From Evernia prunastri (lineage: Eukaryota; Ascomycota; Lecanoromycetes; Lecanorales; Parmeliaceae), in contig NKYR01000133.1 of assembly GCA_003184365.1 (NCBI GenBank), forward strand, positions 36,304-100,303: DNA of 64,000 bases, in the 5' to 3' direction. Under the pieces are notes generated by a model. That model had not been told where the DNA came from, ran no database searches, and worked only from the letters and a program-made list of their open reading frames with translations. The translations under genes and the position numbers were made by a program. This document shows positions 21,892 to 33,235 of this stretch, in pieces (the stretch's first letter is position 1; each line of letters opens with the position of its first letter).

Positions 21892-24800
21892 CTACCCCTG
21901 CCTCGACTCCTCCTCCCACGCCGGCGCCGCCCCCACGCTCCCCAGCCGCCCCTCGTCCCCCGCGCCCCCCTTCTGCAGCTTCTTCGTCGCGTCCGCCGCC
22001 CGATCGTCCACGTCGAGTTTCTTGCTCCCGTCGTCGTCCCGCCCCTTGACGACTTCGATCTCGGCCTGCGAGCCCTGTGCGTACACGCGCAGTCCGAACA
22101 CGCACACGGCGTTCCACGGGTCCTTGGCCGGGTCGACGACGACGGCGGGCTGTTGGTCCGCAGGAGGAGGGGGGTCCGTGGGGGGCGGCTCGGTGGTGTC
22201 CGAGTCGGAATCTGTGTCTGAAGCGGTGTCGGAGGGACTGTCGGAAGGCGCGTCGATGTCGCTGGACCAGCTGAGACCATCGTCGCTGACGTCGTCGAGG
22301 GTGAGTGGTTGGACTTGCACGCTGGGTTCAACCGCGTTGGATTTGTCTGCGGTTCCTCCTGTTTCGGTGGGCGCTCTATCATTGGCGATCTCTCCACCTG
22401 TAGTCGCACTCTCGTCCAACTTGGTGCTGGGTTGGCCTTCAGCTTTGTCGTTATCTTCTGTCGTAGAGATGCTTTCGGCCGATGTTGCAGGCATATTTCC
22501 GACAGTGTCGCTATCCTGCTTGCCGACACTTTTAGCGCCAGTGCCCTGTTCATCTCCCTGCTGGTTCCTCTCCAGCGCTTGCTTGGCCTGTTCCGCTTCT
22601 GCAGGCTGTTTAATCTTCTCACTTGTAGCGTTGTCGCCATCTTTTGTGTTGTCAGCTTTATCGGAAGTTTCGACTGTGATCTTCAGTTGTTTGCTAGTCC
22701 CGTCCAGTGAGAAGACTTTGCTTCCACCTACGGAATCATCTGGGGCCAGAGACTTGGTCTGATATAACGTGCTCTCGCCCATTTTGATAGAGATCTCAAT
22801 TGCATCGTCATTGTCCAAGCTTCCCTTTCTTTGTCCGACCTGTTTGGCTTTCTCTTTGGCCTCGAGCCGTAGCCGCCTCAATTTCTTCTTTTTGTCTATC
22901 ACCTTTTGTGCTTCAAAGACTTTCTTGGCGTTTGTTTTTCTCTTGTCGCGTCGTTCTCGCCGGAGGCGCTCTTCGTGTTCCAGCCCACTCTCTTTGAGAT
23001 GACCTTTGGCGTGTGCAAGGTCATAGCTTAGGCCTACAGCCATTAATTTGTCCGGACGTGTCTGGCAAGCCTTCCTCACGATCTGTTCTGGGGTTGACCT
23101 TGATTGGTCCCTAGAAGCGCTAATCTTGACCAACACAAGATATCGGCCAGCTTCGAGATCCAGTTCTGTCGTCGCTGATCGATTCATAAAGTACAAAGGT
23201 TTACTACGTGCAATGTAGTCAGCTTCGCCATCTTTGTGCAATCGATATTGCAATTGAAAGTCATATTGGCCAGTCAGGCCCTGGAAGTATCGATCATCGA
23301 GCTGGAGAAGATTTAGCCAGGTTTCGTACATACGGTAACAGATCCCACCTGAGAAAGCATTATGACAACCGAGCTGGCTTTGGGCAGGCGAAATCTAAAA
23401 TGTGTGTCCAGATAGTTGACAGACCAAGGAACATTCACACTAGTCCAGTGCTGAGTAATAGACCAATCAGCCCCGAAAAGGCGAGTGCGGTCAATGTGCT
23501 GGAAATGTTTGAGGAGATCCTTATACGAGATCCAAAATACCTAGAAGACAATGAGTCTGACTTTGGGTCTTGTTCAAAGGTGCAACGTACGCCGTCATTG
23601 CCGAATTGGTGATTGAGTCTGCGCATGCGGTCTGGTGTCCATTCCTCGGATCCATCGCTCCAAGGTCCATCCCATTCCTTCTTGCCCCACGGATTCCTAA
23701 ATTTTCTGTTAGCGACTGGGGATTCTTGATAGCAGCTTCAACGATGCTGTTATGGGCTAAGACATCTAACGTGGAAGTGCGGCCTTCTGTGTGGTTTTGG
23801 GGGCAGGCAATCTATACCTTATTTTCAACAAGCGAAAATTGTCCAGCTCCTTTGCTTCCATGATCGAATAAGCGTGATGCTCGATGATTCCTCTTCTTTC
23901 CCCATAAATCCCACCCATCTGAGCGAGTCCGAAAAGAAAAAGCTTGTTGACATTCATCAATTCATCGGCCCAAAACTTGTCTTTATCAAGGATATCGGCG
24001 GCGAACAATTCGGATGTGACTCCGCCAGTCAGATCTTCTAATCCTTCTCTGCGTCATATATGAGAGCTGGAATACAATCAAAGGACTGTCTTTGTCTTAC
24101 CCTACCCAACCGCCTTCGATGACACCGTAATCGCCATGGGCCTTGGCATAGGCTTTCTCTAGCAGAGGGAGCCATGTCTCGTTCTGATCCTTACACTGAG
24201 CAAAGTAGAGTGCCCTCGAGCCTGTTTGCATGACCTTTCGATATTCGTCATCCGGATTAGGCATGTCGATTGTCAGCCAGTCAAACCGTTCCCAAAAAGA
24301 CTCGTGAAAGTCCTCTTTAGCCAGGTAGAGTTTGTCGTCGATCACCTCGGATATCCACTCGCCATCTTGCTCTGGATCAGTAATGGCACGCACCGGTTGT
24401 TTGAGTCCCAAACCTACCACGATGGAATACGAAGCCATAGACTCCGACTTTCTCATCCCTGGCAACGCACACCTTTTCAAGCAAATCTTCTTTGTTACTC
24501 AGCGTGCATACGGAGGACATGAACCAGCAGTCGCCATCTCTTCCTTGGCGAACATCACTTGCGGTCATGCCGTCAATGGAGAAATGAGGCTCGTCGAAGA
24601 TATCCTTGGCAAAAGTCAGCCGTAAACCCAGGCCGCTGCTGCCGGATACATTTCGGAAGCCATTCCGTGGCATACCTCAATACGTTTGACTGACATAGGC
24701 CTGAGGTCGGCGCTGTCTGCCCCAAGCGGTGCAAGGCAATCCTCAGTGTGTTGGCCCCATTGCCACTGCATGAAATCGGATTCGATATCGAAGTGTGGAT

Positions 24801-25107
24801 CTTTGTACTTTTGATTCAGTCTCCGGCAATCATGTACAATTTTCTCGACTTTAGCCTTGCACGTGGCGGCGGCTTGTTCGTACGACGCGACTGCATTTTT
24901 GGGAACGCCAGCTTTCCGGGAAGCTAAGAGGGCACCTCGTTTGGCGTAGAGATTGTCTGGGAGGACTGTAAAAGGTTTGCCAGGGTGCTTAGTTGTGAAT
25001 TTCTTCCAAAACTTGTCAATGCTTTTCTGAGGAGGGATTATTTTTTTGCGTAGAAGGGGAGGCTTTGACTCGGGCGTTCTCTCCGCATCAGAGCCAGCGA
25101 CGGACAT
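21892..25107 (-). CDS. Calpain-like cysteine protease with long acidic tail
   Basis: Seven exons (25107-24676, 24604-24418, 24371-24101, 24048-23818, 23696-23591, 23540-23349, 23301-21892) join in frame to 942 aa. The calpain catalytic core is complete: Cys170 in QGRDGDCWFMSSV, His355 in IEHHAYSIMEAKE and Asn375 in KIRNPWGKKEWDGPWSDGS. A C2-like calpain domain follows (VFWISYKDLLKHF, then a beta-rich region to about residue 560). A basic coiled-coil-like Lys/Arg/Glu segment (about 590-660) and a disordered Ser/Asp/Thr/Glu-rich tail of about 280 residues end the protein. Penta-EF hand motifs are absent, as is usual in fungal atypical calpains. It is a cytosolic thiol protease; it is not obviously PalB, which has an MIT domain. 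No neighbour suggests a pathway. Confidence 0.93.
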
Positions 25108-26069
25108 AATGACTGCAGGAGTGACAATGTGTGAATAGGGGGGACTGGGGGGAAAAAGAAGATATTTGAAGCAGAAGAAGAGTCAGATCAGGCTCGGCCC
25201 CGCTAATTGGCAGCCGCGTCGCAGCTGAACTAAGGTGCTTAGTCCAGGTTGGTAAGGTAAGCACGGGTTAAGGTAGGTAGCTGAGAAATCACGATTAATT
25301 AATTAGAAGCAACTCCAAGTCTCTAACCCAGCTCCCCGAAGCCGCGGAATGACAGCGCCAAAATAAAATAATTGGCCTGGGAGCCTAGATGCAATAGAAG
25401 GTGATCCATCACAACGGCAGGGGGCCTAATTATTAGGGTACCCATACGCGTACACCCCATTTTCCCACACTTACACCCAAGAAATGAGCTAAACAAACTA
25501 ATTAAAAAGAGATGTTTTGTGTTTAAAAAAGTATGTGAAGAAGCATTCAAATAAGCATTCAAATATAATAAATATTTTATCGATGAGAAAGAGAACAGAA
25601 AGATGCAGCGTATCAAAGTCCGAAAAGCGTCCGCAATCGATATTTGAGAGATGAGTTGAGAGGTCGAAGCTCTCCAGAAAGAGCACAACATGAGACAAAA
25701 ATCGCATATCAAAGACCGAAATCGTCGAAAGTAAGCCATCACCTATCATCATGTAGAATCACCAAAATAGCTGAAATCATGTAGATGTTGTTGCGAGGCC
25801 CCAGCACCGGGGCTAGCTACCTGAAGAGGTATAGTACAGACCCCTCGGTGCTAAGAAGAGCCCCCGTGCTTATTTAGCTACCTGGAGTGGGAAGTGAGGC
25901 TATATGCAGGTGCGGGCGGGCGGGAGAGTACACGATGGCTCTGAAAGAGATGGAATCCGGTGAAGAGCCCACCACTGGTGGGAAGCCCACATATATAGAG
26001 CTCCCACAACGACGCGAATCTCCTGGTCATCGCGTCCCTGACATGGGTGATGTCCCATTCTGTGAGGTT

Positions 26070-26210
26070 GCCATGCCATGCGATATTACAGACCTACAAG
26101 CCTGCAGACCTGCTATGCGAAATAATTATGTAGCGCGACAACACCATGTTATGTGAAGTAACCATGCAATGCAAAAACACCGTGCCATGGCACTGGCTAA
26201 CCCTCAGTTC
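26070..26210. repeat. Degenerate CATG-rich repeat patch
   Basis: Words such as gccatgccatgcga, gctatgcgaaat, ccatgttatgtgaag, ccatgcaatgcaaa and gtgccatggcac recur at irregular 25-35 bp spacing. This suggests a decayed tandem repeat; no unit is conserved enough to define exactly. Confidence 0.4.
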
Positions 26211-26825
26211 CACTGGCGAAGAGAAAAAAATGAATGGAAATTTTGGTACCTCAAAGGCTCAGAACCGTCAGCGAATGATAATAAAGAAAGTGAGCCAAGA
26301 CTTGAATATCAAACAGAACACGAATTGGGCCAAATCCACACGAGCTGTCGACGGCAAGAGCAGGACAAGTGAAAGAGTGTATATAGTACAACATACTAGC
26401 CCCCCAAGACCGCCAGCACCAAAACATCGAGCAAAGAGTCAAAAGCTCCAGCTCTCCAGAAAGAAAGCCCATAGGTGAGTGCAACGCCGACTTGTCAAGA
26501 CGCGACTGATCCATGGGAGAGAAACAGACCAACTGATATCGAAAAAGCCGCAAGAAACCCAAACTAGACAAGGAAAAAAGAAATCCCTATGAGCCCAAAG
26601 TGTCAACAGAGTGCGCTCATCCTCAAGCTTTTTAAACCTTTCAAACGAGTTGATATCGCGGCTCCCGCCCGCACACAAACAAAAAAAATTGTCTATACAT
26701 GTAAACCCAAGGACCATCTTTCCGGGTGCGGTGGCTTAGGAAAGAAGGATCCATAGCTGCGTTGTTTGGTTCTTCGCTAGTGGTTTTGGTAGGGCTGAAA
26801 CCGGCCAGAGAATCGCCCCCCCCGG

Positions 26826-27180
26826 TGCATGTATGTTGTATGGGAGCACTACATTGAAGCGGAGCATGACACTATATTGAATAACAACATGGGAGCACTA
26901 CATTGGAGCGGAGCATGGCACTACATTAAATGACAGCATGGGATTACTATATTGAAGCTGAGCACTACATTAAATGGCAGCATGAGACTACTACATTAAA
27001 TAACAGCATGGGACTACACTGAATAACAGCATAGGATTACACTGAATAACAACATAGGACTACTACATTGAATGGCAGTATGGTACTACATTGAATAACT
27101 ACATGAAAATACTGCATTGGAGAACAACATAGTAGCATGACAGCATGACTACATTGAAGCTCAGCATGATATGGACGGGG
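26826..27180. repeat. Degenerate minisatellite, unit about 23-27 bp
   Basis: About a dozen tandem imperfect units of the form ATGGGACTACATTGAATAACAGC run through the stretch, with longer 49-bp composites at the left end where 'gagcggagcatg' is inserted. Units vary in actacatt/attacact and aacagc/ggcagc. The array lies in non-coding sequence upstream of the HET-like gene and could mark a recombination-prone site. Confidence 0.75.
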
Positions 27181-27529
27181 GCATGACGACGGCGATGTGG
27201 AGGACTTGGGAGGTCTACAAAAAAGCTACCTCAGGCTAGTGGTCAAATGGACTATACACAGCTTCAAATTTGAACATTCTATGTCTACATTATGGCATTT
27301 GGTCTACTGCTTGCCTTGGGCACATGGCTCACCAAAATTTAGCGGGCCGAGGTATGAAGTTGGAGCCTTCGCCAAGGGTTTTGCAAAAAGGAGTAACCAC
27401 CCTCCCTTCGTTGTCCTTTGCAGTATCATTCATTACACTCTAATAATACAAAAAACGTATATATGTAGACCTTGATAACACGCGACTGGTTTAAGATACC
27501 CAAAATTTCTACGCAAATTGGCTGCATTG

Positions 27530-29880
27530 ATGGAGCACCTTCAGACCCAGGACTGTAAGTCAATCAATCCCCGGATCGAGATCCCCCTAGTGGGTACTTT
27601 GGAGTATGATGGTGGTGATTTCCAGACCTACCCGGAGAGGCGGGGGTGGAGCGAAGAAATGATATACGCACGAAGAGATTTTGGCTGTGAGCCACCGATT
27701 GCGGTTGAGACGTTCTTCCAAACGTGGCTCTATTTCGGCTTCTTGATATGCACATTCCGTATTGTTGGGATATCTGTCGATACAGCAGACTTCGTGGATA
27801 CCTCTAATGAGGGCAACAAGATCATTACGACCCAACGGCTACCCGAGTATCTACAACGCTGGAGACAGCAGAACGAGCTAGCCAGAGCTACAGACGGTCG
27901 GGACGCAGAAGGCGTGCATTGGGCAAGCATCCTGGCAATACTACGCAAGGTTTATGACTACACCAACCGCTACTGCAACGAGTACAGCCAGAAATTCGCC
28001 ATAGTGGCTAAGCAACTGAGTCCGCGAGCCCCTCCGATTTCGCCACAGGTATCTTTATCCATCATTGCACTAGGACGTGCCATTACATCGGCAGCTACTA
28101 CGATATATAGAATACCACAAGCCGATCTGCAGATGACTTGGGGCACCAGCTCCCTTTTGAGAAAACGCCTGTGCGATAAAGGCTGGTGTCCGAAAGATAT
28201 ATCGATGCTGAGTGATTCGAGAGACGCAACCGTCGAGGTCCAATATCATCTGACCACTGCGCCTTACTCTCGAGCTTCAATTGATCATCTGCGCTGCACA
28301 GAGTCAGAGTGCTCGGGAGAGCGGGTTGACACTGACCACTATGTTACTCAGCACGTCAGCAGTAGATGTCTGTGTGCGACTCTAGAAGTAGAAGAACGAG
28401 TTCTTAGCGTTCTTAGACAGGGAGGGTTGCCACTCATCTTATTTCGTACTTATGGTTCACACGAGGTTCCTACCGTTGAAGTCGTCGATTACAGATCACA
28501 GTCATTGGCCATGAATACGTAGCGATAGCTCACGCGTCAGTACCTGCTTCGTTCTTGAGGCGATATTGCTTATATATGTATAGCTGGGCCGATGGGCTGG
28601 GTAATCGACGAGTTAACGGTCTTCCCACATGTCAGTTGAACCGTCTTCAGACTTTGGTCAACAATCTGTACGATACCCATCCTGATGCATCTCCTTTGGC
28701 CAAACCCCAGTCAGAAAGTTCTACCAGGTTCTGGATCGACACTCTGTGCGTCCCGCTCCATGATGACGACTGTCGGAGGTCTGCCATCTCCGAGATGAAA
28801 TCCGTCTACGAATTGGCCGATCGAGTCTTAGTTCTTGACTCCTGGATTTTGAAAGGCTCCACTAAAGATTCAATATTAGAACGGTCGATCCGTCTCATGA
28901 TGTCAAATTGGCAGCGTCGGCTGTGGACCTTAAGCGAAGCCGTACTATCGAGGAACCTCTATCTCCAGTATGGAGATGCCCCAGAACATACTGGAAGACT
29001 CTTCACAGAATGTAGAGACTTCTATAGAAATTCTGCTACGTTCTACGATAATACCACGGCTCATGCATTGGTGACGTCCTTACCAACCCTCTGGTTTGGT
29101 TCAGATGTCTCAGTGTCTAGGCGATTCGATGCACTTGTATATCACATTGGGCAACGAACCACAAGCTGGCCCTCTGACGAGACGATATGCTTTTCTAAAC
29201 TACTAGGATTGTCTACAAAGCTTCTGCTGGATATACCCCGGTCGGACTTGAAAGCACGCATGGCAAAATTCTTAAGGTTGGTGGGTACATTCCGACAGCA
29301 AATCATCTTCGACGATGGGCCAAGGTTACAGGCGGAGGGATTTGGATGGGCTCCAGCCTCGTTTCTGAATAGGCTTGGGGCCAGTGTGGTTACTGATCGC
29401 GGAGAAGGCGATGGCCGAGTTGGCAATCTGGATCCCTGCGGTGGGCTGCTGGTGACTTATGCTGGCATCAGACTTAGTCTATCCGGTACATCACTTGGCG
29501 CCCGCTTCTTCATCTCCTTGAAAGTCAGAAGCGATTCTGGCCTATTCTGCACGCTCCAAACCGATGAATCCTCTGAGGCAGTTACCTTAGACAGTATGTT
29601 GGAGTATGTTGCAATATCGTACATTCCACTAAGGCAACTTCTTGGAAAAGGCCCGTCACAGTCAGTTGCTTTATTCGGTTCTGTGAGTAATGTTTCGAAC
29701 AATGGCCGCCTCAAAATCAGGTTCCTGTACAAGGCGGTACTACTGCGAATTTCGGGGCTTGATATGCAAGAAGTCCAGCAGGTCTGGTCACGGCCATCTA
29801 GCTCTGAGCATGACTCCTCCATGACAACGCTAGTTGAAGGCACATTACTAGATGACGATCAGACTTGGTGTGTCATTTAA
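27530..29880 (+). pseudogene. HET-like gene with apparent frameshift
   Basis: A left frame (27530 to about 28510) encodes about 325 aa beginning MEHLQTQD, with DYDGGDF-like EYDGGDFQTYPERRGWSEEM and later a cysteine region (LRCTESECSG ... SSRCLCATLEVEERVLSVLRQGGLPL). The right exon (28584-29880, after a 48-nt intron from 28536) encodes AWADGLGNRRVNGLPTCQL, FWIDTLCVPLHDDDCRRSAISEMKSVYELADRVLVLD and WQRRLWTLSEAVLSR, which are HET-type motifs. The joining motif YVAIAHAW (28516-28535) lies one frame off the left frame, which hits TAG just after AMNT. So the gene needs either a one-base shift near 28495-28515 or an unusual 47-nt intron from about 28454. I treat it as broken or mis-sequenced. An intact copy would be about 765 aa. 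Confidence 0.65.
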
Positions 29881-30940
29881 ACGAACTTCTGAAGAACGAT
29901 AGTCTGAGGACTATGTAACGTTGGCATGATTACGACTACTGTAAACAGATGACTGCAGCTCAATCAAAGATAGCACTCTCTGTGAACATAATGTCTTGTG
30001 ACAGTCCATCTAGTCCTATACTCGAAGTGGAGGTCCGCGTCAATAGGAGGAGAGTCTATACAGAACTACCATATGATTCAGAGTGAGAATCGGCTGAGAC
30101 GAAATCCCAGATCAAAGCTCTCATATTTCATGTATGTGGAAAACTTGTACCTGCCCGGATGGTTTGAGCATTGGATGCTCCGATCCTGTGAACAGGTTTC
30201 GTCGGAACTAATTGCAAGCGAGTAACATATCTGCGGCATTATTAGTGGGATATACCTCAATCTGAGGATCTTTTGTTGCCCATGTATCAGAGGTGCCGGA
30301 AAGCGTATCTGAAGATCTCGACGGTCTTCTTTCTATACTTGCTGACACGTAGTATCTATATCAAGAACACCACTGCGACATAGTCACCTTCCTAGGTACC
30401 CGGTTTTCTGCAGTTTGAGACCTTTCCGCAAATCAGCCGTGCATGTTTTCAACCCCGCGAACAATTTGGGGTCTTAAAGTGGGTGTACTGGGACTTACCC
30501 CGCAAGTACCCTCCCGCATGTTTTCTTTTCAAAATCTATCCCGCTGTCCGAATTGCACCGCAGTCATTGTCTTATCAAAATTAGCAGAACAGAAATTTTG
30601 TGGTCGCAAATCACATGGTAATGCTACTGACCACAAGGGTCCAGTTTGAGATACTCCCAATGCCGCTGATACAACAAATCACGGCCAATACCAAGCCGTC
30701 GTTCAAGGTATCTCCTCCAACATCGAAGAGAACCGGCCTTAGTATAGGTCACCTCAAGGACGTCTCCAGGTTTGTATACTGTACACCTTAGTCAGGCTAT
30801 GGCGTGATCCGTCAGCTGATCTTACCCCGCATCAGTCTGCAAGTATAAGACCGGCTGGATCCTTAGGGACCGCAGCGCAAGCACTATATACTACCTTATA
30901 CTAACTCCAGCTGCTAAGGCACCAGTAGCTCACAGTCACC
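29881..30940. other. Intergenic, no gene recognised
   Basis: 1.06 kb between the HET-like gene and the multi-pass membrane protein gene; both genes are on the + strand. I see no supported feature; the 3' part must hold the membrane-protein promoter. Confidence 0.4.
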
Positions 30941-31959
30941 ATGTCGACGGCGACGGCGCCAAATCGTTTCTGGGGAGTCGTGGCGCTCGCGCTCAACAGC
31001 GTTCTGCAGCCCGCGGGCAAGATCTGCGGCGGGACAGACTCGCCGGCCTGAGGCTCTCACCCCCGTTCCAGATCGCCAACGCTCTCAGCCTCATCTACCA
31101 CAGCGTCCGGCTGAGCTTTGCTGTAGACCTGCCATATAGGACGGCCTTGGGCATCGTGAAAGAGCGGGCCGGGCTTTACAGGAACACGACGGGAACGGAG
31201 CGCCGCTTTCTCTTTCGAGCGTTGGTGTTCATCTTTGGCGCTCTGCCGACGTTGATCAAGGCGTTGGCGATCCGGGGAGATCGGGTGTCGTATTGGCTCG
31301 CCCTGGGGGTCTTCGTTCCCTTCGTTGTGCTGGAATTTATCCAACAGCTGAAGAAGCTGCCCACGAGGACCGAGGATATCCATGCCAACACGATGCCGGC
31401 GGAGAAGGATCTCGCCGTTACCATGTTCAGTCAGATGGCCGCACTCTTTGCCTTGGCGTTTCATATCTATCTTTGTTTGGAAACGGTGAATCTCGCTCTG
31501 ATGAAATCCATGTTCGAAGTAAAACCCTTCAAGACGAATGAGTTTATTGCCCTATTCTCCCCGCTAGTTGCCGCTGTTGGGTCTTCGTCGCTGAAGTTTT
31601 ACAAATCAGCTCCCAAGGAATCACGTTCTCAGCTGGAGGTATTACCTCTAGTCATTGGTAGCGGCTTACTCCTCTACATTGGTTCCATGGCAACCCTAAA
31701 TATGTGGGGCCGCTGGTCAGAGATCGCGACCACCATCTTGGCAATCACCGTTGTCATCACGGGTACGCTGGCACATCTATCCGTCCATCTTTGCTTCAGT
31801 ACACTCCGTCAGCTTCTAGGTGATGAAGATAGGCGTATGCAGACATTTATGGGGCAATGGATAGCTTTATGGACCGTCACTTGTATCTTTCTCTATTATG
31901 GCTATCTCTATGACGCGAAGGGCACGTATAAGCCAGCGTGGACGGAGTGGCTACCCTAA
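30941..31959 (+). CDS. Multi-pass membrane protein of unknown function
   Basis: Modelled as two exons (30941-30965 and 31010-31959, 44-nt intron with branch-like ctcaac and acceptor ctgcag) giving 324 aa. Hydrophobic helices are visible: YWLALGVFVPFVVLEFI, TMFSQMAALFALAFHIYLCL, FIALFSPLVAAVGSSSLKF, LPLVIGSGLLLYIGSMATL, IATTILAITVVITGTLAHLSVHL and WIALWTVTCIFLYYGYLYD. I do not recognise the family. The ATG frame and the main frame differ, so either the 44-nt intron is real (shorter than the neighbours' 47-48 nt) or there is a frameshift near 31000-31050. The unspliced first frame has its own hydrophobic stretch (FWGVVALALNSVLQP), which leaves the N-terminus open. Confidence 0.55.
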
Positions 31960-32701
31960 TTTTACCGAGCTCGGTATGCAGAATGAGAAGAGGGCAATCT
32001 GAGTTGTGACAGGCTTCATCATAGAGTTGGAAACTGTCAATTGCGCTAAAGTTATCATGTACGCACCGCTTCGTATGTCGTGATGGCCGTTGCACTGTAT
32101 CTACGGTGCTTCTGCCAGATCTTCTGAAGGCACGCGTCGCGCCTACCAGGAGAAGGACAAATTTGTGAGATATGCAAGAGGAAAGAAAGCGTCTCACATT
32201 CATACTGTCTGGAAGAGAAGTGTTCCGCCAACGACGGAATGAGGCAACTTATCGCACGAAACACTTGCGAAAAAGCTGTGACGGCAATCTTGTACAGGCT
32301 GATCAGCAAGAAACTCAAGGGTACATTGAAGACTGGAGGCATTCCTTTCATGTCCATTCATACATGTACAACTGCCGGTGAGCTAAGGCTCGACGTCATA
32401 AGGGCAAAGAAAAACAGAGTCGACTAGCAAACGGTTTCGAATGTCTGGAGTGATGGGTGGGGGATTACTAACGAAAACGCTATCCTGCCTTATCAAGTAA
32501 TACGAATGAAAAGCCTCCCAATTCACACGTGCCTTAGAGTAGCGCACCTCGGCACTTTCGCTCCGCATGTACCTTGGTATCGTCCCCGCAAGGCAAGATA
32601 GCTCTGCAGTTTTACCCACCACACTCCTACCCTACATTCACTCCTACCCAAACCAGACAAACTGCTACAGAATCCCTTAGCAAGCTCAAATCCGGTAGGA
32701 G
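31960..32701. other. Intergenic, no gene recognised
   Basis: 742 bp upstream of the small Cys-tail protein gene. Short frames on both strands carry no recognisable motif. Confidence 0.4.
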
Positions 32702-33235
32702 ATGTACCCTCCTAGGGGTAGATACGCTCCGCGAGGATACACCCAGCGGGGACCCCCACCGCGCGGACCTCCCGTGCAACGACCGCAAGCTGCCCATCTG
32801 CCCCGAGGACAAGCCCCGCAGCGAAGAGTAGGAGGTGGCCAATTCCAACAAAGAGGGGGCCAACGGCGACAAGGAGGAGGGAGAGGAGGCCTACAGCCCA
32901 GTCCCCAGCAACCGATGAATTGTGGACGACCGTACGTGCTTAGATACGACGCGATGCGATACCGTTCCATTCCAACCCTTCAAATAGTTACTACAGACTG
33001 ATCAACATACTAACCCGCTCTATTCGTTTAGAACCATGCAACCGAGACCACAACCAGCAATGACTTATAACCGGTATCTTGCCATCTTTCCCCTCGTTGC
33101 CAGTCTAGTCTAGCCCAAACCTCGACGGCTCACTTTATTAACTCTATGTGCAATGAGATGAAGCGCTGACGGAAACTTCCCAGACAGTATCAAGCCAACG
33201 ATGACTGCTGCTGCTGCGATGACTGTTGCTGCTAA
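32702..33235 (+). CDS. Small Arg/Gly/Pro/Gln-rich protein with C-terminal cysteine cluster
   Basis: Three exons (32702-32931, 33032-33073, 33184-33235) join in frame to 107 aa. The N-terminal 76 residues are low-complexity (MYPPRGRYAPRGYTQRGPP ... GGGQFQQRGGQRRQGG). A short TMQPRPQPAMTYNR exon follows, and the protein ends RQYQANDDCCCCDDCCC and stop. Clean donors (gtacgt, gtatct), branch-like ctaac before the first acceptor, and exact frame closure support the model. The Cys-rich end resembles lipidated Cys-string tails and, loosely, the CYSTM class, but the usual hydrophobic spacer between cysteines is replaced by Asp. Membrane attachment by palmitoylation or metal binding are both possible; neither is shown. 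Too short and too split for simple ORF calling. Confidence 0.65.

Larger units (their letters stand above)
25108..27529. other. Gene-poor stretch, locally AT-rich, with degenerate repeats
   Basis: 2.4 kb without a recognised gene. 25490-25760 is AT-rich; 26820-27180 is a minisatellite listed separately; 26070-26210 has repeated CATGCNATGC-like words. The remaining frames do not resemble proteins I know. Confidence 0.45.

Noticed and set aside
21881..22762. 293-codon plus-strand frame over the calpain tail
   Set aside because: Ser/Val-rich antisense shadow of the acidic low-complexity tail of the calpain-like gene.
25498..25752. Minus-strand frames in the AT-rich patch downstream of 25.3 kb
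   Set aside because: Phe/Ser/Leu-rich translations of AT-rich sequence with no recognisable motif.
26100..27200. CRISPR-like array
   Set aside because: The repeats are degenerate and directly tandem without unique spacers; it is a minisatellite in a eukaryotic genome.
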